From assembly GCA_900491605.1 (NCBI GenBank), contig UESW01004372.1, forward strand, positions 1,736,014-1,800,013: 64,000 bases of DNA, written 5' to 3'. Below, one piece after another: positions 55,484 through 64,000 of the stretch. The DNA comes from Calamus simplicifolius (lineage: Eukaryota; Streptophyta; Magnoliopsida; Arecales; Arecaceae). The stretch's first letter is position 1, and the number at the start of each line of letters is the position of its first letter. The notes below the pieces were generated by a model. It was given only the letters and a program-made list of their open reading frames with translations, had not been told where the DNA came from and did no database searches. The translations under genes were made by a program, and so were the position numbers.

Positions 55484-57396
55484 AGGGGGGGGGGACGCCC
55501 CTCCTCCTCCATGAACTCTCCCCCACCGGCCAGCCCTAGGTAAGGGAGAGAGGGAGAGAGTTGCAGAGAGATCAAGAGAGAGAGACAGGGAGATTGAGGG
55601 AGAACCAAGCCGGTTCACGGCTTGGTTCGGGCCCGGCGGAGTGCCCGAAGCCTCGCCGGGCCTGGGCGTCGGCCAGGAGGCCTCACCGGCGACGGGCGAC
55701 CGTCCGGTGAGGATCCGGCCGGCCACGGTGGCCGGCCGTGCCACCGGCACGAGTCGCGTGCCGTGGATCGAGCGGGAGAGAGAGAGAGAAATTGAGGGAG
55801 AAAGAGAGAGAGAGGGAGCCGGCCGTCGCCGCGGCCGGCTCTGGCCCGGCCGCCGACGGCCGGGCCACCCCGAATTGGGCCGGCGGCGGCCCTGGCCGCC
55901 GGCACGGCCTCCCCCTGTTTCGGGCAAAACAGGGGAGGAGGCGGGGGAGAAGAAGAAGACGTGGGCCGGCTTGGGCCGTCCCACGTTGGGCCCTATTGGG
56001 CCGGGTCATGAGCTGTTTTGGGGCTGCGATTTGGGCCCCGTATTGGGCCGAAAATGGAGAAATAAAAATATGTCCCGATTCAGCATTGATTCTAGTTTCT
56101 CGGGATATTTTTATTTCCCCATTCAGGCTTATACATTGAGAGATATTCGAGCCCAAAGTTGGGCCCAGGATTAGACTGGGTAGACCTTAAGGGAATGCTG
56201 CATTGTTCCAATTTTTGAGATTTAATCGTGGAAATTAATGCTGTAGGTAACCGGATGTCCACATAGCTGAATTACAATTTGGAATTAGCGTACTGAGGTA
56301 AGTAAGCCATTTATTATAATTTTCATAATTTATTTAAATATAAAAATTATGGATATATTACATTATTTCAAAAAAAATGAGACAAAATGGAATTTTGTTA
56401 TACAATTGGGAATCTGCTATAATATATGTGATTACTGATATTTTGCAAAGTAATGGATTATAAATGTGCAAAAATTGAATGATGTGATTATTTTGGCTTT
56501 GCAAAAATATACTGGTATTATTGATGTATTTTATGCTATGAATGTACAAACCACTGTATATATGATATGAGGAGCTTATGCTCATGATGATGCATGATGT
56601 ACTATATGCAAATATGATGATGATATGTGTCACCGCGGTTCTCATATGATGTGAAATGCCGAGAGATACGAGACCCACCTCTATAGGGGGAGATATGTGG
56701 AGGACACACATCTAGAGGATGTGATGTGATTGATATATTGCATAACGCACACACATCTAGAGGATGTGTTGTGATTGATTATGATATATGGCATAACGCT
56801 GGTACCAGGACCCTTTCTCTTAGGGGACATTAAAGAGTGATACACCAGATGGGTGTTGTAGGGCCGTGGGACACATAAGAAAATAATAATTATATGAATA
56901 CAGTGGATTTGCTTACATTGCATATTTCAGTATTTATTGTATAATTAAGCTTCCAAAATTATTTGAGCTGATGATATACATGTTTTGATAACATGATGAA
57001 TGTATTTGAAATTGGAAGTTTTATACATGGAAATATGGTTTGATAATATTTTGACGAAATGATTATTTAATAGTAGGCTTACTTATTGAGTGTAAGCTCA
57101 TATAAATCTTACAATGTTTTTCAGAGCCACAGAACTGAAGAATGGGATATGGGGTAGTTGGAGCTTCATTCAGAGGAAACTAAGATCCAACATTTTGTTG
57201 TCACCCCAGTGACTTATGTATGATGGGCATGTAGCCTAAAACCTATGATTATGATTTGTATTAAGAACCATTTAAATTGGACGATATATAGTTATTACCA
57301 CTTCTGGTATTAAATGTTATATTTCGGAATGCCTTGCATGCCAGGTATGCGGCGGGTTGCCACCCCTGGATCCAATATAGGGTCTGGGGCGTGACA

Positions 57397-57640
57397 GAAA
57401 GAGAAAGGATTGATGGAGTACAAGGAGGGAGGGGTGGTTGGGATAGCGGCGGCGGAAGAGGGGCCGGGTGGGGGAAGGAGGGGTGGTCGGGGAGGGGAGG
57501 GGAGGGGCGGGGCGAGAAGGGAGAGCGAGGCAAAGATGACTAGGAGCAGCAACGCGGCGGCGGAGAGTGCATGGTTCGGCTGGGATCACCCATCGATCGT
57601 GGTGGTGCTGCCGCTGAGCCCATGTCTTACTCTTCTTATT
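57397..57640 (-). pseudogene. O-fucosyltransferase-like gene fragment (copy 2, first exon)
   Basis: Continues 50345 across the chromovirus. The minus strand holds the hydrophobic N-terminal segment (LLLVIFASLSLLAPPLPSP, about 57550-57495) and the TATAAATA box (about 57637-57644), as in copy 1 at 29911-30154. 57645-57813 is upstream flank shared with copy 1. Confidence 0.6.
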
Positions 57641-57813
57641 TATAAAGCTTTCTCGTTCAAATACAATGGCGACGACGACCAATTCTTCCACTCTGGGATG
57701 ATGGACGATTCCATTGGAAGCACAACTCCGAGGGTGAAGAAAAATATTAAGAGAGAGAGGAGGAGAGTTTGGTTTGGTTGTTTGTTTTAGTCGTCGGGTT
57801 AGGAGTTGGGAAG

Positions 57814-58295
57814 TGTTGCCGTAGAAATTCGTTCTCCGACTCAAGTGCAGTCCGCCTTCGGATTCAGACGCCAATCTCTCGTCCGTATAGAGCTGCAAGA
57901 CAGTCCTCACACAGGGAGGGTTAGGGGTGGCCCTCTGCGGAAGACCCTCCGACAAGTCAGTAAAAATTTTCAGCAAGTAGATATAAGGAGAAAGCTCTCG
58001 CAGAAAGTCCCTCTTGGATGGCCTCTCGATGAGCCAAGGAGCTCTGCTAGAGCTTCAATAGAGTTTTTCAATGAAGAAGTGAGAGTTCATGAAAGAATTT
58101 CGAGAAAAGTATATATAGATTGTCCGAATGTTGACAGTTTGTTCACTTGATTCTTCGAATGTGTCTTGCAAGATGGGAAACCAGAATGATGGGAATCTGG
58201 TTTGAATCAAATTTGTTATGAGGTCGGCGAGATTCAAATCATATTCGTTAAGAGGATCGACGGCTGAAAAGGCTGATTCAGAGCTTTGAAATTTG
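57814..58295 (-). repeat. Truncated Tat-2-type LTR (second copy)
   Basis: Matches 30325-30805, including the terminal TGTTGCC and the TATA box near 58108-58120. It is inserted at exactly the same place relative to the O-fucosyltransferase flank. It is cut at 58296 by the CACTA element. Confidence 0.78.
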
Positions 58296-58319
58296 CACTA
58301 CAAGAAAATATTGAAATAG

Positions 58320-59600
58320 CGACGCCATTTTAGCGACGCATTTTTGCATCACTAAATTACGACCAAATTGCGACGCCTCAGCGACAAAAATAAATGGCAA
58401 CGCAATTAGCGACGCAGAAAAGATGCGTCGCTATTTAGCGACGCATTAGCAATGCAAAAATTAAGAAAATTTTAAAAAATCATTAATTTAGCGACGCAAC
58501 AAATGCGTCGTTATATAGCGATGCATTAGTGATGCACTTGACCAAAACAATAAAAAAATTAATTTTTAATTTTAAATAATTTTAAAAAATCATTAATTTA
58601 GCGACACAACAAAATGCATCGCTATTTAGCGACGCATTTAACCAAAAATTTAAAAAATTAATTTTTAACATTAAATAATTTTTAAAAATCATTAATTTAG
58701 CGACGCAAAAATATGCGTCGCTATTTAATGACGCATTTGACAAAAAATTAAAAAAAATAATTTTTAATTTTAAATAATTTTTAAAAAATCGTTAATTTAG
58801 CGATGCATTAGAATGCGTCGCTAAATAGCAACGCATTAGCGATGCAAAAATTTAGAAAATTTTAAAAAATCATTAATTTAGCGATGCAATAAAATGCGTC
58901 GCTATTTAGCAACGCATTAGCGATGCATTTAATAAAAAATTTTAAAAAAAATAATTTTTAATATTAAAAAAATTAAAAATCGTTAATTTAGCGATGCAAA
59001 AAAATGCATCGCTAAATAGCGACGCCTTAGCGATGCATTTGACAAAAAATTAAAAAATTTAATTTTTAATTTTAAATAATTTTAAAAAATCATTAATTTA
59101 GCGACGCATTAGCGATGCAAAAATTTAAAAAATTTTAAAAAATTATTAATTTAGTGATGCAACAAAATACATTGCTATTTAGCGATGCATTGACAAAAAA
59201 AATTAAAAAATTAATTTTTAATTTTAAATAATTTTAAAAAATCTTTAATTTAGCGACGCAATAAAATGCGTAAATAGTGGTGCATTAGCGACACAAAAAT
59301 TCAAAAAAAATTAAAAATTTATTAATTTAGCGACGCAACAAAATGCATCGCTATTTAGCGACGCATTTAACAAAAAAATTTAAAAAGAATTAATTTTTAA
59401 TATTAAATAAATTTAAAAAATCGTTAATTTAGCGATGCAACAAAATACATCGCTAAATAGCAACGCATTTGACAAAAAAATTTATATAAATTAATTTTTA
59501 ATTTTAAATAATTTTAAAAAATTATTAATTTAGCGACGCATTAGAATGCAACGCTAAATAGCAATGCATTAGCGATGCAAAAATTTAGAAAATTTTAAAA
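58320..59600. repeat. CACTA subterminal repeats
   Basis: About 12 copies of a ~100-bp AT-rich unit; each has TTAATTTAGCGACGCA...TGCGTCGCTA, an inverted repeat. CpG changes to CA/TG (GCGATGCA, GCATCGC) are frequent among copies, as expected of methylated decay. Confidence 0.85.
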
Positions 59601-59604
59601 AATT

Positions 59605-61957
59605 AGGATCATGGTTCGGATGGATCGCAACCGTCGGATCGTCGCCGATCAGATGGATCACAACGGTCCGATCGATTATCACCGATTCGGATCATGGCTT
59701 GGATCGATCGTAACCGCTGGATCGTCGCTGATCGGATGGATCACAATAGTCCGATCGATCATCACCGATCGGTATCATGGCTTGGATAGATCACAACCAT
59801 CGGATCGTCACCGATCGGATGGATTGCAATGGTCCAATTGATCATCGCCGATTGGGATCATGGCTCAGATTGATCGCAACCATCGGATCGTCTCTGATCG
59901 GATAGATCGCAATGGTTCGATCGATCATCACCAATCCGGATCATGGCTCGAATCGATCGCAACCACTGGATCATCGCCGATCGGATGGATTGCAACGGTT
60001 CGATCGATCATCGTCGATTCGGATCATGGCTCGGATGCATCGAAACCGTCAGATCATCGCCAATCGGATGAATCACAATGTTTTGATCGATCATCACCGA
60101 TCGGGATTATGGCTTGGATCGATCGCAACCATCGGATCATCGCCGATTGGATGGATCGCAACGGTCCGATCGATCATCGTCGATCAGGATGATGGCTCGG
60201 ATCGATCGCAACCGTCGGATCATCTCCGATCGGATGGATCGCAACGGTCTGATAGATCATCGTCGATCGGGATATCATGGCTTGGATCGATCGCAACCGT
60301 TGGATCATCACCGATCGGATGGATCGCAACGGTCTGATCAATCATCGCCGATCAGGATGATGGCTCGAATCGATCGCAACCGTTGGATCATCTCCGATCG
60401 GATGGATCGCAACGGTTCAATCGATCATTGCCGGTCGGAATCATGGCTTGGATCGATTGCAACCGTCGGATCATCGCCGATCGGATGGATCGCTATGGTC
60501 CGATCGATCATCGCCGATCCGGATCATGGCTCGGATGTATCGCAACCGTCAGATCATCGCCGATCGAATGGATCGCAATGGTTCAATCGATCATTGCCGG
60601 TCGGGATCATGGCTTGTATCAATCGCAACTATCAGATCATCGCCGATCGGATGGATTGCAACAGTCCGATCGATCATCGCAGATCAGGATGATGGCTTGG
60701 ATGCATCGCAACCGTCGGATCGTCCCCGATCGGATGGATTGCAACGGTTCGATCGATCATCGCTGGTCAAAATCATAGCTTGCATCGATCGCAACCATCG
60801 GATCATCGCCGATCGGATGGATCGCTACGGTCAGATCGATCATAGCTGATCCGAATCATGGCTCGGATGCATCGCAACTGTCGGATTATCGCCGATCGAA
60901 TGGATCGCAACGGTTCGATTGATCATTGCCTATCGGGATCATGGCTTGTATCGATCGCAATGGTTGGATCATCGCCGATCGAATGGATCGCAACAGTCTG
61001 ATCGATCATTGCCGATCAGGATGATGGCTCGGATGCATCGCAACCGTCAGATCGTCACCGATCGGATGGATCACAACGGTTCGATCGATTATCGCCGATC
61101 GGAATCATGGCTTGGATCGATCGCAACCGTCGGATCATCGCCGATCGGATGGATCGCTACGGTTTGATCGATCATCGCCGATCCGGATCATGGCTCGGAT
61201 GCATCGCAACCATCGGATCGTCGCCGATCGAATGGATCGCAACGGTTCGATCGATCATTGCCGGTTGGGATCATGGCTTGTATCGATCGCAACCATCGGA
61301 TCATCGTCGATCGGATGGATCGCAACAGTCCGATCGATCATCGCCGATCAGGATGATGGCTCGGATACATCGCAACCGTCGGATCATCACCGATCAGATG
61401 GATCGCAATGGTTCGATCGATCATCGTCGGTCAGAATCATGGCTTGGATCGATCGCAACCGTCAGATCATCGCCGATCGGATGGATCGCTACGGTCTGAT
61501 CGATCATCGCCAATTCGGATCATGGCTCGAATGCATCGCAACCATCGAATCGTCGCTGATCGAATGGATCACAATGGTTCGATCGATCATTGCCGGTCGG
61601 GATCATGGCTTGTATCGATCGCAACCGTTGGATCATCGCCGATCGGATGGATCGCAACAGTCCGATCGATCATCGCCGATCAGGATGATGGCTCGGATGC
61701 ATCGCAACCGTCAGATCATCGCCGATCGGATGGATCACAACGGTTTGATCGATCATCGCTGGTTGAAATCATGGCTTGGATCGATCGCAACCGTCGGATC
61801 ATCGCCGGTCGGGATCATGGCTTGGATCGATCACAACCATCTGTTCATTGCCGATCGGATGGATCGCAACAGTTCAATCGATCATCGCCGATCGGGATCA
61901 TGGCTCGGATTGATCACAACCATCAGATTATCTCCGATCGGATGGATATTAAATATA
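59605..61957. repeat. 83-bp tandem array, about 28 copies
   Basis: ATCATGG recurs at 59691, 59774 and 59857 (83-bp steps). Each unit is two related halves of 42 and 41 bp and contains eight to nine GATC. Since 83 = 3n+2 and the unit lacks stops, all three plus frames stay open for 100-290 codons (MARIDRNRRII...); these are not treated as genes. Confidence 0.88.
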
Positions 61958-61994
61958 ATAAACTATAATAATGTCATGATAAAATAAATATTAT

Positions 61995-62215
61995 TAATTT
62001 AATATTTTAAAATTTATTGCGAAGCAATTTATATGCGTCGCACTATTGCGATGCAAAAAATATGCATCGCAATATTGCGACGCATTTCGAATGCGTCGCA
62101 ATTTTCCCTCCAAAACATCGCGTAGGTGAGAAATTAGCGACTAAACAGCGATGCAATTATGCGTCGCTGATTAGCGATGGATTAGCGATGCATAGTTGCA
62201 TCGCTAATCCTAATC
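61995..62215. repeat. Second block of CACTA hairpin repeats
   Basis: Palindromes such as GCGACGCATTTCGAATGCGTCGC (split here as GCGACGCATT and AATGCGTCGC, 62077-62100) and GCGATGCATAGTTGCATCGC. Same motif as 58320-59600, now on the other side of the 83-bp array. Confidence 0.75.
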
Positions 62216-62217
62216 AA

Positions 62218-62356
62218 TATAAGCACCCCTTCTTCTTCCTCCTCCCGATTTCTCCAAAGCCCCCCCCCCCCCCAAACCGGCGTGTGTTCCTCCGTCTTCC
62301 CTGCCTCCGGTGGATCTCCAGCTCCCGACAAGCTCGCTGGCGACCGATTTCTCCAG
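62218..62356 (+). promoter_or_regulatory. CACTA gene promoter and first non-coding exon
   Basis: TATAAG at 62218-62223, C/T-rich leader, then CTCCAG/GTAGGT at 62356/62357, a good splice donor. No ATG frame of note lies in the exon, so it is probably 5' leader of the transposase gene beyond the window. Confidence 0.45.
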
Positions 62357-62384
62357 GTAGGTCTTCTCTCCCTCTCTCCCCTCC

Positions 62385-62945
62385 ACCCTGTTAAAAAAAA
62401 ATTTGGTCGGGGGAGGAGGGTAACCCCCCTCCCACCCCAGTTCCTCCCGGCCACTACCGTGGCCGTGGCCGTCGTTGCCGGCCACGGCCGTGTCCAGCAA
62501 CAGGGTGGCCTAGCCACGGTGGCCAAGCCACCATAAAAAAAAATTGGACGGGGGTACCCCCCTCCTCCCCCCGCCCCAATCAGTCCCGACCACGGCCGTG
62601 GCCGTGGCCGTCGTCTCCGGCCACGGTCGTGGCCGGCAACAGGGTGGCCTGGCCACCCTGTTAAACCAAAAATAAAAAAATTTGGCCGAGGGAGGCGGGT
62701 AACCCCCCTCCATCCCCCCACCCGCCCCAGTTCCTCACGGCCATGGCCGTGGCCGGCAAGAGGGTGGCCTGGCCATAGTGGCCAGGCCACCGTAAAAAAA
62801 AAAAATTGGCCGGGGGGTACCCCCCTCCTCCCCCCGCCCCAGTCCCTCCCGGCCACGGCCGTGGCCGTGGCCGTCGTTGCCGGCCACGGCCATGGCCGGT
62901 AACAGGGTGGCCTGGCCACGGTGGCCAGGCCACCCTGTTAAACAA
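62385..62945. repeat. GC-rich tandem repeats, about 136-bp unit, four copies
   Basis: Copies begin at poly-A runs near 62389, 62531, 62658 and 62790. Each holds CCGTGGCCGTGGCCGTCG and GGCCACGGCC palindromes, plus CAGGGTGGCC...GGCCACCCTG. They lie after the predicted splice donor, so inside an intron; frames within are chance. Confidence 0.75.
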
Positions 62946-64000
62946 AAAAAAATAATATTTTATAATATTATAATAATATATTAAAAATATATTGTAAAAG
63001 AATATATAATATTACTAAATATCTTAAATATCAAATATTTATAAAATAATACTGTTAAAATAAAATATATTTTTATTGTAAAATAATAAAATTCATTATA
63101 AAAGAATGAATTTAATAATAAAAAAATTTAATTACCAATTTTATATTAATACATAAAATTTATTATAACATATTATTTAATAATATTACAAAATATAATG
63201 CGTAACTAATTTTAATGATTAAATTAGTTAATTACTATTAAAAAATATTACTATTAAGTTGTTTTGATATTATAATCTTAATAATATATTCTAACATATT
63301 ATTATTTCACTTAAATTTAGAGAATCTCTATAGTAATATCATTATTATTATAATAATATATTTTAATAAAATTAAAATACACTTATAATAATTTTTTATA
63401 AAATTTTATATTATGCGATATTATAATATTATATTATAATGATTTTATAATATCTTTATATTTAACTCTTTGGTGTTTGATGAAATTTTAAAATAATATG
63501 AGGATTCTAATTTTATTGATATTATAATATGATATTATAATAAATTTTTAATATCATATATATATATTATATTATTATATTATGTCTTGATAATTTATAT
63601 TCTGCTATAAATTGAATGATGCATTAGATTATGTAATGGTAGAATGAATGTCTTATTTTACTCCTATTTAAATTTTAGCACCGAATTAGCAGTTTCAATG
63701 ACTTATCTTTTAGTCTTCACGTACAATTATGTAATGAGCTTGTTACAAAATTGAGAAGGGTGTATGAATAACAAGCATAAGTTTGATTGCCTTTTGATTT
63801 TCATATTATTTCTCACAACATTATAACCTTTAGACCCGTTTGAGAATTTGTAAGACTTAGTCTTGCAAATTCTTAAATTGTCCTAGTGGACAGTTTGAGA
63901 TTATTTTTTGCAATATGTTAGTTTGCTATTAATCATCCTTGGTTGAGATTGCGGTTTGTATTTACCCATACGTTCTCTTAGTGTGGCATATATGCCACAC
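62946..64000. other. AT-rich sequence, no gene seen
   Basis: Long A/T stretches with no frame over 60 codons. From 63600 the composition is more mixed, and GAATTTGTAAGACTTAGTCTTGCAAATTC at about 63843-63871 is an imperfect palindrome. The window ends in TGTGGCATATATGCCACA, a palindrome at 63982-63999. Confidence 0.5.

Larger units (their letters stand above)
50346..57396 (+). mobile_element. Tekay/Del-type Ty3/gypsy chromovirus, intact coding region, 5' LTR missing
   Basis: PBS, gag, protease, RT, RNase H, integrase and C-terminal chromodomain in gypsy order, then a polypurine tract and one 2.1-kb 3' LTR. The host sequence on both sides carries GAAAG (50341-50345 and 57397-57401), and the uninterrupted site exists at 29903-29920, so the element ends are exact. 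Only TGTG separates the left duplication from the PBS; the whole 5' LTR is absent. Coding is undamaged, so it is probably the youngest retrotransposon here. Confidence 0.9.
55280..57396 (+). repeat. Chromovirus 3' LTR
   Basis: TGTGATGCCCTG...GGGGCGTGACA, 2117 bp. The first 800 bp are very GC-rich with hairpins and GA-rich tracts (55555-55610, 55775-55820); the rest (56200-57300) is AT-rich. Any frames in it are chance products. It contains a GTGTGATTGATTATGAT-like ~50-bp duplication near 56700-56790. Confidence 0.88.
58296..64000 (+). mobile_element. CACTA (En/Spm-type) DNA transposon, left part
   Basis: Starts with CACTACAAGAAAA, the standard CACTA terminal inverted repeat, directly after the broken LTR. 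Dense subterminal repeats with GCGACGC/GCGTCGC, which bind the transposon's own protein in this superfamily, follow. Then come a long 83-bp array, more hairpins, a TATA box and a first exon. The right end and transposase are not reached before 64000. The 3-bp target duplication cannot be checked (left flank TTG). Confidence 0.8.

Noticed and set aside
55262..56174. Long overlapping frames in the chromovirus LTR on both strands
   Set aside because: They lie wholly inside a GC-rich LTR with hairpins and GA tracts; no domain and no conserved start.
59611..61987. Plus-strand frames of up to 291 codons (MARIDRNRRII..., DRSQPSDHRRSDG...)
   Set aside because: They come from the 83-bp array (3n+2) and overlap each other in all three frames. 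Treated as satellite.
62182..62945. Minus-strand frame of 245 codons rich in ARPPCYRPWPW
   Set aside because: It is made of the 136-bp GC-rich repeats and overlaps other open frames.
1..64000. tRNA, rRNA or microRNA genes
   Set aside because: Scanning by eye found no cloverleaf with A and B boxes and no rRNA text. The tRNA-Met-like strings at 3778, 43786 and 50348 are primer binding sites. A tRNAscan or Infernal run could not be done here.

Overview
The window is plant nuclear DNA, almost entirely transposable elements. The evidence is nested LTR retrotransposons with plant-type primer binding sites, a CACTA transposon, a LINE remnant, a plant defensin gene with an intron, and fragments of a plant O-fucosyltransferase gene. 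GC-rich element coding regions alternate with AT-rich spacers. I lean towards a large-genome monocot, but that is weak inference.

Layout. 1-22260 is the 3' part of a Ty3/gypsy Tat-lineage element (Tat-1). It holds pol, a 64-bp tandem array, antisense genes with their own TATA boxes, and a 1.1-kb 3' LTR. A complete but frameshifted Ty1/copia element (2378-12344, SIRE/Maximus-like, with an extra ORF after pol) sits inside its integrase gene; the integrase frame resumes right after the target-site duplication. 22261-29310 is AT-rich spacer carrying a complete defensin gene (minus strand, 24383-24791) and a LINE remnant. 29311-30324 is a broken O-fucosyltransferase 5' region. 30325-41105 is a second, reversed Tat element (Tat-2) with the same plan: LTR, antisense gene, small antisense promoter unit, hairpin array, pol. 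It is fused at 41105 to an RT fragment of a third Tat copy (to 42163), which a copia element then entered (LTR 42164-43784, PBS, leader). A 59-bp array follows (45255-45967).

46318-49640 is an inverted copy of 22358-27118, including a decayed second defensin. It is followed by a direct second copy of the O-fucosyltransferase fragment. That second copy was split by a Tekay/Del-type chromovirus (50346-57396) with an apparently intact gag-pro-pol, a putative 122-bp intron and no 5' LTR. The second copy carries the same Tat-2 LTR junction (57814), which is cut at 58296 by a CACTA transposon running past the window end. The CACTA has hairpin-rich subterminal repeats, a 2.3-kb array of 83-bp units and the start of a gene.

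Order of events (inference): O-fucosyltransferase and defensin spacer; Tat-2 insertion; duplication with inversion; then the chromovirus and CACTA insertions. The chromovirus is probably the youngest element. The defensin is the only host gene that looks functional.
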